A stretch of DNA of 62,061 nt, from positions 1 to 62,061 of the forward strand of contig JADCDI010000007.1 in NCBI GenBank assembly GCA_020251025.1, read 5' to 3'. Made by a program: the position numbers and the translations under genes. Below, in pieces: positions 1 to 8,444 of the stretch (positions are counted from its first letter, which is position 1; each line of letters opens with the position of its first letter). The notes under the pieces were generated by a model that was not told the DNA's origin, did no database searches, and worked only from the letters and a program-made list of their open reading frames with translations. This DNA comes from Rhodobacter sp. GTDB lineage: Bacteria > Pseudomonadota > Alphaproteobacteria > Rhodobacterales > Rhodobacteraceae.

Positions 1-480
1 CAGCGCCCGCCCCGCCAACGGCGGGCGCTTCGCACCCGCCGGGTCGGGCGCTGGCCTCTGTCCTTCCCGGACCTGCCGGTCTGCAGGGCACTGTCCCGCG
101 CGGGCGGGGGAAACGCGATGCGTTTCCTGTTCCCGCCCGGAACGACGAAGGGACCTTCACCGCCTCAATGGCCGGGGCCATCGCCCCCGCCACAGCGCCG
201 CGCCGGGATCAGGACCGGCCGGGGGCCCAAAGCCCCCGGCCAGCGCCGGCCCCGCCCCCGGCGGGCGCTTCCCGCCCGCCGGGTCGGGCGCTGGCCTCTG
301 TCCCTCCTTGACCTGCCGGTCTGGGTGGCACCGTCCCGCACGGGCGGTGGAAACGCGGGTCGCGTTTCCACCGCCCGCACTGACGACAACACCTTCACCG
401 CCTCAATGGCAGGGGCCATCGCCACTGCCACAGCACTCCATCACCCCTTGCCCGGCCGGGGGCCAAAGCCCCCGGCCAGC
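1..480. repeat. Two tandem copies of a ~240-bp GC-rich structured repeat
   Basis: Copy A (1-240) and copy B (241-476) are in the same phase exactly 240 bases apart, and a third copy starts at 477 but is lost after about 15 bases. Each unit is packed with inverted repeats, for example GCCGGGGGC/GCCCCCGGC around 222-240, CAGCGCCCG/CGGGCGCTG (1-9 with 44-52) and a GGAAACGCG/CGCGTTTCC hairpin. The same unit recurs at 61813-62053 and, inverted and diverged, at 28561-28640. Long reading frames cross it on both strands, but none has a credible start or a recognisable protein, so I call it non-coding. The rest of the stretch, up to the gene start at 732, shows no gene. Confidence 0.8.
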
Positions 481-731
481 GCCCGCCCGGGCCGGACCGT
501 GCGGGGCGCGTGCGGCAGAAAGTCCCGTCCTGCGGCCATCGGCCCAAGCGGCTTGCGGTTTTCCGGCACCCTGTCAGTGCCGCGCCATCACCAGCGCGGC
601 ATAAAGCACCTTGGAACAGATGGCTTGGCGGGCTGTTTTAACATGCAAGTACCGGCCCTGCAGTACAGGCTGTGACGCCTTGATCTGATCCCGCGCTCTG
701 CTAGCCTCGCCGCAAATTTCCAGGGGTGGGC

Positions 732-3089
732 ATGAGCACGATCAGGGACGTGGCGGCGCAAGCGGGCACCTTGTGTGTCGGGACCACGGCTTATGCCTTG
801 GGCGATCCGTCCGGCGGGCAACTGGCGGCGACCGCTCTTGCCGGGTTGGCGGCGATCGGGCTGACCCTGAAGGCGGGTTGCGCGCACAAGGCCAGCGCCA
901 GTGCAGAGGCACAGGTGATCAAGGCCCTGGAAGCCTCGCCTGAATTCAGCAAGGCCGATCTGCTGCGCGCGCGCGACTTGTTGTCAGGCAAGACCCCGAC
1001 CACCCGGATTGATCCCAAAAGCCTGTCGCGCTTTGCGGCGTCGCCGGATTTCGACACGGCGGTTGCGGATTTCCTGTTGCAAACGCTGATGCTTGCCAAG
1101 GATGATCCGCTTTACCCTGTGCTGCGGGTTGCCTTGCGGGCGGGGCTGGCAGCGGCCAAGAAAGACGCAGAGTTTCGCGCAGCCCTGACGCTGGAACTGG
1201 TGATCGACGCCGGGCGGCAGAACGGTCTGGTGCTTGCCACAGTGACCGAACTCAATACCAAGATGGACGAACTGTTGCGCCGGTTTGGCGATTTTCGAAC
1301 AGCAATGGCCGACCCCGAAGCGTTGTCCTTGCCTGACCTTCGGACGCTGGCCGAACGCTTTGGCGAGCCGGACCTCGCGACAAAACCCGCTTTGGTCAAC
1401 TTCCTGACCAAGAAGGCCGTGGAATACCGCGCCTACCGCATCCAGATCGACGCGCTGGATGACCGCATCGCCGGGCTGGGCAACCTGAAGGCGGCGGCGC
1501 AGGATGCCGCCGAACGGCTGGATTTCGACGAGGTCGAGGAACTGCTCAGCCGCGTGCACGAGGTGGAGGCCGACATCGCCGCCAAAACGGCCGAGGCGCG
1601 CGCCGCCAACGCCCTGCTGCGCGGCCAGGCCGACCAGGCCTACCGCCTGCTTTCTGCCGCCGCCGACAGTTTCGCAGGCATCGACCCGCTGGAACCGGCG
1701 CGGCGGCGGTCGGGCTATCAAGACCGGCTCTATGCCCACGGCCTTCGCCATGGCGGTCCCGGTCTGGCCCTGTCGGCCCGGATGACCCGCGCCGCGCTGG
1801 CTGATCTGCCGCAAGCCACCGACCCCGTGCTCTGGGCCAGCCTGCAGAACAGCCTCGCCAATGCCCTGGTAGACCAGGGCAGCCGCAGCGGGGGGGCGGC
1901 GGGGGCCGCGCTGCTGGGGCAGGCGGTGGATGCCTTCCGCGCGGCGCTGGAGGTTTTCACCCGCGCGGATCATCCGATGCACTGGGCCGGGACGACGCAG
2001 AACCTCGCCATTGCCTTGGAAGACCAAGGCATCCGCACCGAGGGGGCGGCGGGGGCGGAGCTGCTGGGGCAGGCGGTGGAGGCCTATCGCGCGGCGCTGG
2101 AGGTTTACACCCGCACGGATAATCCGATGCACTGGGCAGGGACGACGCAGAACCTCGCCATTGCCCTTCAAGAACAAGGCAGCCGCACCGGGGGGGCGGC
2201 GGGGGCGGCGCTGCTGGGGCAGGCGGCGGAGGCCTGTCGCGCGGCGCTGGAGGTTTTCACCCGCGCGGATCATCCGGTGCGCTGGGCCATGACGATGCAG
2301 AACCTCGCCATTGCCCTGCAAGAACAGGGCAGCCGCACCGGGGGGGCGACGGGGGCGGCGCTGCTGGGGCAGGCGGTGGAAGCCTACCGCGCGGCGCTGG
2401 AGGTTTACACCCGCGCGGAGCATCCGGTGCACTGGGCCATGACGACGCAGAACCTCGCCACTGCCCTTAAAGAACAGGGCATCCGCACCGAAGGGGCGGC
2501 GGGGGCCGCGCTGCTGGGGCAGGCGGTGGATGCCTATCGCGCGGCGCTGGAGGTTTACACCCGCGCGGATCATCCGGTTCACTGGGCCACGGCGACGCAG
2601 AACCTCGCCAGTGCCCTGCAAGAACAGGGCATCCGCACCGGGGGGGCGGCGGGGGCGGCGCTGCTGGGGCAGGCGGTGGAGGCCTACCGCGCGGCGCTGG
2701 AGGTTCGTACCCGCGCGGATCATCCGGTGCACTGGGCCATGACGGTGCAGAACCTCGCTGGTGCCCAGCAAGAACAAAGGATCCGCACCGGGGGGGCGGC
2801 GGGGGCGGCGCTGCTGGGGCAGGCGGGGGAGGCCTATCGCGCGGCGCTGGAGGTGCGCACCCGCGCGGATCATCCGGTGGACTGGGCCCTGACGCAGGAA
2901 AACATGGCGCTGCTGGAACAGGCCCGCGCCGCGCATGACACCTGCACCGACCCCGCCCCGCATCTGCGCGCAGCCCTGGATCATGTAACGGCGGCGCTGA
3001 CGGTTTTTGACCCTGACCATTTGCCGCATAACCACGCCAAGGCCGCCCGGCTGCGCGACGACCTGCGCGCCCAACTCGCCGCCCTTTGA
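732..3089 (+). CDS. TPR-type repeat protein with seven 50-residue tandem repeats
   Basis: A protein of about 785 residues. The N-terminus has a hydrophobic stretch (about residues 15-50). A helical, partly coiled-coil middle (about 235-300) follows, then a tetratricopeptide-like solenoid. The repeat anchor LLGQAVEAYRAALEVYTR recurs every 150 bases exactly (DNA anchors at 1911, 2061, 2211, 2361, 2511, 2661, 2811), with a degenerate first repeat before it, and each unit carries a HWA..TQNLA.AL motif. Such repeats normally form a protein-binding scaffold. Partner and process are unknown. I prefer the ATG at 732, with AGGGG five bases upstream, over an in-frame GTG at 726. The DNA repeats are nearly identical, which suggests recent expansion or homogenisation. 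A 707-residue antisense frame across it is a by-product of composition. Confidence 0.85.
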   Translation: MSTIRDVAAQAGTLCVGTTAYALGDPSGGQLAATALAGLAAIGLTLKAGCAHKASASAEAQVIKALEASPEFSKADLLRARDLLSGKTPTTRIDPKSLSRFAASPDFDTAVADFLLQTLMLAKDDPLYPVLRVALRAGLAAAKKDAEFRAALTLELVIDAGRQNGLVLATVTELNTKMDELLRRFGDFRTAMADPEALSLPDLRTLAERFGEPDLATKPALVNFLTKKAVEYRAYRIQIDALDDRIAGLGNLKAAAQDAAERLDFDEVEELLSRVHEVEADIAAKTAEARAANALLRGQADQAYRLLSAAADSFAGIDPLEPARRRSGYQDRLYAHGLRHGGPGLALSARMTRAALADLPQATDPVLWASLQNSLANALVDQGSRSGGAAGAALLGQAVDAFRAALEVFTRADHPMHWAGTTQNLAIALEDQGIRTEGAAGAELLGQAVEAYRAALEVYTRTDNPMHWAGTTQNLAIALQEQGSRTGGAAGAALLGQAAEACRAALEVFTRADHPVRWAMTMQNLAIALQEQGSRTGGATGAALLGQAVEAYRAALEVYTRAEHPVHWAMTTQNLATALKEQGIRTEGAAGAALLGQAVDAYRAALEVYTRADHPVHWATATQNLASALQEQGIRTGGAAGAALLGQAVEAYRAALEVRTRADHPVHWAMTVQNLAGAQQEQRIRTGGAAGAALLGQAGEAYRAALEVRTRADHPVDWALTQENMALLEQARAAHDTCTDPAPHLRAALDHVTAALTVFDPDHLPHNHAKAARLRDDLRAQLAAL

Positions 3090-3242
3090 CCCCCCGGCGT
3101 GGGCCATGCGCCGCGTTCAGCCGTCCCCGCCACCCGTGGCCCCGGTGGCGGAAACCCCCCGCCTGCCCGGAACGCCTTTCTTCGCTTGGCCCTGGCCCCC
3201 GAATCCCGCTACTCTGTGCGGGGCATCTGCAAGGGGGCGGAC

Positions 3243-3641
3243 ATGCAGCGGTACGAATATCAGGTGGTTCCTGCGCCGCGCCGGGGCGAAAAGGCGCGCG
3301 ATGCCAAAACCACGGCAGACCGGTTTGCGGTGGCCCTGACACGGCTGATGAATGACTTTGGCCGCGACGGCTGGGAATACCTGCGCGCCGACACCCTGCC
3401 TTGCGAGGAACGCAGCGGCCTGACCGGCAGGACAACCGCATTCCAGCACATGCTGGTCTTCCGCAGGCCGCTGCAGGCGGATCGCGCCGCCGAACCGGCG
3501 GCCCCACAGCAGCTTGCCGCGCCGGTCCTGACCGCAACCGCAGCCGAGGGCGCCGCACCAAGGCTGGTCGCGGACCCAAAGGCTGCGCCCCAGGTCCCGC
3601 CCCTTGGCCCGGCGCGCAGCGAAGAGACGGCGTCAGGCTGA
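3243..3641 (+). CDS. DUF4177 domain-containing protein
   Basis: 132 residues. The N-terminal half, MQRYEYQVVPAP followed by DGWEYLRADTLP and an FQHMLVFRRPL strand, is the small DUF4177 fold: a short beta/alpha domain with a conserved GWE and no known biochemical role. The C-terminal ~55 residues are Ala/Pro-rich and probably disordered. The frame stays open upstream to 3099, but the ATG at 3243 has a strong AAGGGGGCGG ribosome-binding site and begins exactly at the domain, so I start there. Its last nine bases overlap the end of the convergent bolA-like gene. Confidence 0.8.
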   Translation: MQRYEYQVVPAPRRGEKARDAKTTADRFAVALTRLMNDFGRDGWEYLRADTLPCEERSGLTGRTTAFQHMLVFRRPLQADRAAEPAAPQQLAAPVLTATAAEGAAPRLVADPKAAPQVPPLGPARSEETASG

Positions 3642-3902
3642 GGCTGGGGCGCTGATCTCCAGCGCCAGGGCGTGAATGCGGCCGACAAGGCCGGGTCCCA
3701 GGGCGGCATGCACGGCACGGTGGCGGTCAATCCGGCCCATCGCCGCGAAGGCGGGCGAGACGATGACCACCCGGAAGTGGCTTTCGCCTTCCTCTCTCCA
3801 GCCGCCATGGCCGCGATGCTGATCGCTTTCATCGACAACCTGCAGCACCGTCGGCGCAAAGGCCGCCGTCAGGCGCGCATGTATTTCATCGCGGATACGC
3901 AT
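3633..3902 (-). CDS. bolA: BolA family protein
   Basis: 89 residues, the usual BolA length. The family pattern is clear: LQVVDESDQHRGHGG, then SHFRVVIVSPAF, then RHRAVHAAL and a terminal HALALEI. BolA proteins bind monothiol glutaredoxins and [2Fe-2S] clusters and affect iron handling and morphology. Here the role is inferred from family membership only. It is divergent from the J-domain gene, which starts 74 bases away, so the two likely share the AT-richer promoter region 3903-3976. Confidence 0.9.
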   Translation of the reverse strand: MRIRDEIHARLTAAFAPTVLQVVDESDQHRGHGGWREEGESHFRVVIVSPAFAAMGRIDRHRAVHAALGPGLVGRIHALALEISAPASA

Positions 3903-3976
3903 TTTCAGCCATTCACCCCTTCTATCCCCCGGCGGAAACCCTAAACTCTTGCGTCCGAGTCAGAAAGGCAACACCG

Positions 3977-4612
3977 ATGGCAGACCGCCCCCCCTTCGAG
4001 TTCGACATCCGGGTGTCGTCCGACAAGAAACGGCGCAAGACCGGCCGTCGCGGCATGTCCGGGGCCTTTGACACATCTGACCGGGGCTGCGACCATGCAG
4101 GCTGCACCCGGCCCGGCCAGTACCGCGCCCCGAAATCGCCCGACCTTCTGGATGAATTCTTCTGGTTCTGCCGCGATCACGTCCGGGAATACAATCTGAA
4201 GTGGAATTTCTTTCAGGGCACGACCGATGATGATTTCCAGAAATTTCTGGACAAAGACCGGCTTTGGGGGCGGGAAACCCGGCCCTTCGGCAAGCGCCCG
4301 GACGAAGGCCGGGCATGGTCGCGCCTTGGCGTCAGCGATCCGCTGTCGATCCTGGGCGGAAAAGCCACCCAGAACCCCGGCAAGCCCAGCGGCACTGCCA
4401 CCCGCAGGCTGCCATCGACCGAACGCAAGGCGCTGGAAATCCTTGATGCGCGCGACACCTGGACCCGCACCGAGATCCGCCGCCAGTACAAATCCCTTGT
4501 GAAAGACCTTCACCCCGACATGAACGGCGGCAACCGCGACGACGAGGACCGCCTGCAGGAAGTCGTCTGGGCCTGGGACCAGATCAAGGAAAGCCGCTTC
4601 TTCCGCGACTGA
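3977..4612 (+). CDS. J-domain (DnaJ-like) protein
   Basis: 211 residues. The C-terminal ~65 residues form a J domain: YKSLVKDLHPDMNGG contains the HPD tripeptide that stimulates Hsp70 (DnaK) ATPase, followed by a helix ending ..WAWDQIKESRFF. The N-terminal half holds conserved Cys and His residues (DRGCDHAGC..., FWFCRDHVREYN) that look like a small metal-binding module. This architecture is common as a single gene in Rhodobacterales. It is a DnaK co-chaperone by inference, client unknown. It is divergent from bolA. Confidence 0.85.
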   Translation: MADRPPFEFDIRVSSDKKRRKTGRRGMSGAFDTSDRGCDHAGCTRPGQYRAPKSPDLLDEFFWFCRDHVREYNLKWNFFQGTTDDDFQKFLDKDRLWGRETRPFGKRPDEGRAWSRLGVSDPLSILGGKATQNPGKPSGTATRRLPSTERKALEILDARDTWTRTEIRRQYKSLVKDLHPDMNGGNRDDEDRLQEVVWAWDQIKESRFFRD

Positions 4613-4936
4613 TCCTGCGCCCCTTGGAGAGCCGCAGGGCCATCCGCACCCCGGTTCTGCAACGGGTCCGGCGGCCAGGCCTTGGCCCCGTTGTCGGGCA
4701 GATCCCCCCGGATACACGCGCCCGCCGCCGCGACACGGCCCCTGAAACGCAAGACCCCCCGCGTCATGCCTGCCCTGATCCCGGTCACACCACAGCACAG
4801 GCGCAAGGGTGCCCCGCCGTCCGGCCAGACCCCGGCCTTTCCGCAGGCGGCCGGTGCCGTGACATCCCGCCTTCCTCTTGCACCCCCGCGCGTTATGTTC
4901 CATCAAACGGCGGATCAGCGCGGGGCGGTACGAAAC
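4613..4936 (+). other. Intergenic stretch upstream of cobS
   Basis: A 324-base gap between the J-domain gene and cobS. Reading frames run through it in phase with cobS, but the translated sequence is low-complexity and does not resemble CobS, so I take it as non-coding leader DNA. I looked for a cobalamin-riboswitch B12 box and saw none. Confidence 0.5.
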
Positions 4937-5923
4937 ATGGCAGACGGTGTCTTGGACAGAAACATGAAACCGACCGAGGACATCCTGGTCCGCGATGTCT
5001 TCGGCATCGACAGCGACATGCATGTCAAAGGGTTCGCAGAACGGTCCGACCGCGTGCCCGACATCGACCCCACCTATAAATTCGATCCCGACACCACGCT
5101 GGCGATTCTGGCGGGGTTTCAGTACAACCGCCGTGTGATGATCCAGGGCTATCATGGCACCGGGAAATCCACCCATATCGAACAGACCGCCGCCCGTCTG
5201 AACTGGCCTTGCGTGCGCGTCAATCTGGACAGCCACATCAGCCGGATCGACCTGATCGGCAAGGATGCGATCAAGCTGCGCGACGGCAAGCAGGTGACGG
5301 AATTTCACGAGGGCATCCTTCCCTGGGCGCTGCGCAACCCGGTTGCCATCGTGTTCGATGAATATGACGCAGGCCGGCCCGATGTGATGTTCGTGATCCA
5401 GCGCGTGCTGGAACATGACGGCAAGCTGACCCTTCTGGACCAGAATGAAATCATCACGCCGAACCCCTATTTCCGGCTGTTCGCCACCTCGAACACGGTG
5501 GGCCTGGGCGATACCACGGGCCTGTACCACGGCACGCAGCAGATCAACCAGGCGCAGATGGACCGCTGGAGCCTTGTGGCCACGCTGAACTACCTCAGCC
5601 ATGATGCCGAAGCCGCCATCGTTCTGGCGAAATGCCCGCATTACAACACCGAAAAGGGCCGCAAGACCATCAACCAGATGGTCACCATCGCCGACCTGAC
5701 GCGGACCGCCTTCATGAACGGCGATCTGTCCACCGTCATGAGCCCGCGCACCGTGATCACCTGGGCGCAGAACGCCGAGATTTTCCGCAACGTCGGCTAT
5801 GCCTTCCGCCTGACCTTCCTGAACAAATGCGACGAGCTCGAACGCCAGACGGTGGCCGAATTCTACCAGCGCTGCTTTGCCGAAGAACTGCCGGAAAGTG
5901 CGGCAAGCATGGCGATGAAGTGA
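4937..5923 (+). CDS. cobS: Aerobic cobaltochelatase subunit CobS
   Basis: 328 residues, the normal CobS length. It is an AAA+ ATPase that, with CobT, drives cobalt insertion by CobN into hydrogenobyrinic acid a,c-diamide in aerobic B12 synthesis. Walker A is GYHGTGKST and Walker B is [11 protein letters not shown]. The N-terminus [16 protein letters not shown] is characteristic and fixes the start at 4937, although the frame remains open upstream to 4682. cobT lies 0.6 kb downstream, separated by one small gene. cobN is not in the window. Confidence 0.95.
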   Translation: MADGVLDRNMKPTEDILVRDVFGIDSDMHVKGFAERSDRVPDIDPTYKFDPDTTLAILAGFQYNRRVMIQGYHGTGKSTHIEQTAARLNWPCVRVNLDSHISRIDLIGKDAIKLRDGKQVTEFHEGILPWALRNPVAIVFDEYDAGRPDVMFVIQRVLEHDGKLTLLDQNEIITPNPYFRLFATSNTVGLGDTTGLYHGTQQINQAQMDRWSLVATLNYLSHDAEAAIVLAKCPHYNTEKGRKTINQMVTIADLTRTAFMNGDLSTVMSPRTVITWAQNAEIFRNVGYAFRLTFLNKCDELERQTVAEFYQRCFAEELPESAASMAMK

Positions 5924-5934
5924 AGGGCCGCGCC

Positions 5935-6309
5935 ATGGCGGGGCTTGTCCTTGCCGCGGGTCTTGCGGGGCAGGTGCTGGCTGGCGATGACCCGGCGCTG
6001 TTTCCGGCGGCGCAATGTGCGGCGCTTTGGTTCGGGCAGGCTGATTATGCCCTGGCGTCCCCCTATCTCGACAGTGATCCGAAAGACCTGGAACTGGCCA
6101 GGGCGTTCCGGCAGGTGGCGCTGCGCCAGACCACACAGGGGCCCGCCGCGATCGATGCCTTCATCGGGGAACAGCGGCGGCAGATGCGCTTTCTGGTCGA
6201 AGCCTTCCTCTTTGGCGGCGACCGGCAAAGCCGTGATCTGTACGAAAGCCTGATGCATGACTGCGCGGATTTCGCCGCCCGACAGCCCGAGACCCGCGAC
6301 CTGCGCTGA
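5935..6309 (+). CDS. Small secreted/periplasmic protein between cobS and cobT
   Basis: 124 residues with a likely signal peptide (MAGLVLAAGLAGQVLA followed by GDD). The mature part is helical and holds two Cys (QCAALW and HDCADF) that could form a disulphide. I do not recognise a family. The ATG at 5935 has a GAAGGG ribosome-binding site and lies 11 bases after the cobS stop, so it is probably co-transcribed with cobS. A role in cobalt chelation is not implied by the sequence. Confidence 0.7.
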   Translation: MAGLVLAAGLAGQVLAGDDPALFPAAQCAALWFGQADYALASPYLDSDPKDLELARAFRQVALRQTTQGPAAIDAFIGEQRRQMRFLVEAFLFGGDRQSRDLYESLMHDCADFAARQPETRDLR

Positions 6310-6322
6310 TCCCGGCGCTGTC

Positions 6323-6383
6323 GGGGGGCTGCCTGCCCCCCAACGGCCTGCGGCCGTTCCCCCCGGGGATATTTTTGAACGGA
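6323..6383 (+). repeat. 3'-end element: twin hairpins plus CCCCGGGGATATTTTTGAAC
   Basis: Just after the preceding stop codon lie two perfect hairpins (GGGGGGC/GCCCCCC at 6323-6341 and AACGGCC/GGCCGTT at 6342-6358). They are followed by a CCCCGGGGATATTTTTGAAC block. The same arrangement follows bhcC at 38731-38790 on the other strand. Position and structure suggest a transcript-end or mRNA-stabilising element. The short T run makes intrinsic termination possible. Confidence 0.6.
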
Positions 6384-6506
6384 TAATGCGGGCTGGGTCG
6401 GGGTTTGGGGCGGCTTCGGGGCCGGGGCGGGAGCGGCCCGCGAACCCGCCCTGAAAAGTGCTGCCCGCCCCTTGCCGCCGACCGGTACCGGTGATCTATC
6501 TGGCGC

Positions 6507-8384
6507 ATGACCAAGCCAACAGACAATCCTGCCGATCCGTTCAAGAAGGCGCTGGCCGAGGCGACCCGGGTCATGGCCGATGACCCCGAGCTGACGGTGA
6601 CCTATTCGGTCGATCCCCCGGGCATGACCAGGGACGGCATCCGCCTGCCGCAGGTCAGCCGCCGGATGACGCGCGATGAGGTGCTGCTGGCACGCGGCAC
6701 GGCGGATTCCCTGGCGCTGCGCCACAAGTTCCACGACGCGGCCACCAGTGCCCGCTACGCCCCCACCGGGCAGATGGCGCGCGACATCTACGAGGCCATG
6801 GAAACCGCGCGCTGCGAGGCGGTGGGCGCGCGCGCCATGCCCGGCACCGCCGGCAATATCGATGCCAGGATCGGCCATGACGCCGACCGCAAGGGCTATT
6901 CCCAGATCACCCAGGCCGCAGACGCGCCGCTTGCCTCTGCCGCGGGCTATCTGGTGCGCCATCTGGCCACCGGGCGCGACCTGCCCAGGGGGGCCGCCAA
7001 TGTGATGGAGCTGTGGCGCGGCTTCATCGAAGAGCAGGCCGGATCCAGGCTGGAGAACATCGACGATGTGCTGGCCGATCAGGCGGCCTTTGCCCGGCTG
7101 AGCCGCAAGGTGATCGCGGACCTTGGCTATGGCGATCAGCTGGGCGACGACCCGGACATCGACAATCAGGACGAGGCCGGCGACGACGCCGAACAGGACC
7201 CTGACAGCCCCGACTCTGCCGGGGACGAGCAGGAACAGCCCGAGGACAGCGAGGCAAGCCCGGAACAAAGCCAGGACGAACAGCAGGACGCCGCGCAGGC
7301 CCAGGTCGCGATGGAGGATGCGGCCGAGATGCAGCAGGGCGACGAGGCCGAATTGCCGGAAGGCGAGGCCCCGCAGGAACCGCCCCCCCCCGCCCCCCAT
7401 TCCGATGCCGACCCGAACTATGCCGTTTATGCCACCGAATTCGACGAGGAAATCCGCGCCGAAGACCTGGCGGAACCGGCAGAGCTTGACCGGCTGCGCG
7501 CCTATCTGGACCAGCAGCTGGAGCCGTTGAAGGGGGCCGTCAGCCGCCTGGCCAACAAGCTGCAGCGCCGTCTTCAGGCCCAGCAGAACCGCACTTGGGA
7601 GTTTGACCGCGAGGAAGGCATCCTGGATGCGGGCCGTCTGGCGCGCGTGGTGGCCAATCCGACCACGCCCCTGTCCTTCAAGGTCGAGAAGGATACCGAA
7701 TTCCGTGATACCTGTGTGACGCTGCTTCTGGACAACTCCGGCTCGATGCGGGGCCGCCCCATTTCCATCGCCGCGATCTGCGCCGATGTGCTGGCGCGCA
7801 CGCTGGAACGCTGCGCGGTCAAGGTGGAAATCCTGGGCTTCACCACCCGCGCCTGGAAGGGCGGCCAAAGCCGCGAGCGCTGGCTGGCAAAGGGCCGCCC
7901 GCAGCAGCCCGGACGGCTGAACGACCTGCGCCATATCATCTACAAATCCGCCGATGCGCCCTGGCGGCGCGCCCGGCCCAACCTTGGGCTGATGATGAAG
8001 GAAGGGCTGCTGAAAGAGAATATCGACGGCGAGGCGCTGGAATGGGCGCATCGCCGCCTGGCCGCGCGCCCCGAGGCACGGCGCATCCTGATGGTGATTT
8101 CCGACGGTGCGCCGGTGGACGATTCCACCCTGTCGGTGAACCCGGCCAATTATCTGGAAAAGCATCTGCGCGATGTGATTGCCATGGTCGAACGCCGCAG
8201 GCAGGTCGAACTTATTGCCATCGGCATCGGCCATGACGTGACGCGCTATTACAACCGCGCTGTCACCATCACCGATGTGGAACAGTTGGCCGGGGCAATG
8301 ACCGAACAATTGGCCGGCCTCTTTGACAGCGATCCGCGCAAGCGCGCCGCCGTTCTGGGCCTGCGCAAGGTCGCGCGCCGGTAG
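6507..8384 (+). CDS. cobT: Aerobic cobaltochelatase subunit CobT
   Basis: 625 residues. CobT partners CobS in the ATP-dependent chaperone ring of the aerobic cobalt chelatase. An N-terminal helical domain is followed by a very acidic, Gln/Glu/Asp-rich linker (about residues 215-310). A C-terminal von Willebrand A domain carries the metal-ion-dependent adhesion motif [11 protein letters not shown] (DxSxS) and the later [10 protein letters not shown]. Length and order match known CobT. Spacing from cobS is larger than usual because of the small gene at 5935 and the hairpin element, so transcription may not be fully coupled. Confidence 0.95.
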   Translation: MTKPTDNPADPFKKALAEATRVMADDPELTVTYSVDPPGMTRDGIRLPQVSRRMTRDEVLLARGTADSLALRHKFHDAATSARYAPTGQMARDIYEAMETARCEAVGARAMPGTAGNIDARIGHDADRKGYSQITQAADAPLASAAGYLVRHLATGRDLPRGAANVMELWRGFIEEQAGSRLENIDDVLADQAAFARLSRKVIADLGYGDQLGDDPDIDNQDEAGDDAEQDPDSPDSAGDEQEQPEDSEASPEQSQDEQQDAAQAQVAMEDAAEMQQGDEAELPEGEAPQEPPPPAPHSDADPNYAVYATEFDEEIRAEDLAEPAELDRLRAYLDQQLEPLKGAVSRLANKLQRRLQAQQNRTWEFDREEGILDAGRLARVVANPTTPLSFKVEKDTEFRDTCVTLLLDNSGSMRGRPISIAAICADVLARTLERCAVKVEILGFTTRAWKGGQSRERWLAKGRPQQPGRLNDLRHIIYKSADAPWRRARPNLGLMMKEGLLKENIDGEALEWAHRRLAARPEARRILMVISDGAPVDDSTLSVNPANYLEKHLRDVIAMVERRRQVELIAIGIGHDVTRYYNRAVTITDVEQLAGAMTEQLAGLFDSDPRKRAAVLGLRKVARR

Positions 8385-8444
8385 CGGCGGGGGGAATACC
8401 CTGCGGACAGACATCGCGATACCTTTCGCAACGGGGCGGCAGGC

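Noticed and set aside
118-675. Open frames through the left repeat array
   Set aside because: Proline/arginine-rich translation, no ribosome-binding site, and repeated units differ by frame-breaking changes; better explained as non-coding repeat DNA.
1911-2910. Regularly spaced repeats considered as a CRISPR array
   Set aside because: The 150-bp units are contiguous with no unique spacers and are in-frame coding sequence.
984-3107. A 707-codon minus-strand frame with repeated protein motifs opposite the TPR gene
   Set aside because: The repeats merely mirror the 150-bp DNA repeats of the sense gene, and the sense strand has the recognisable TPR pattern and a ribosome-binding site.
4613-4936. 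Possible cobalamin riboswitch or N-terminal extension upstream of cobS
   Set aside because: No B12-box-like sequence is seen, and the upstream in-phase translation does not resemble CobS, which begins at MADGVLDRN.
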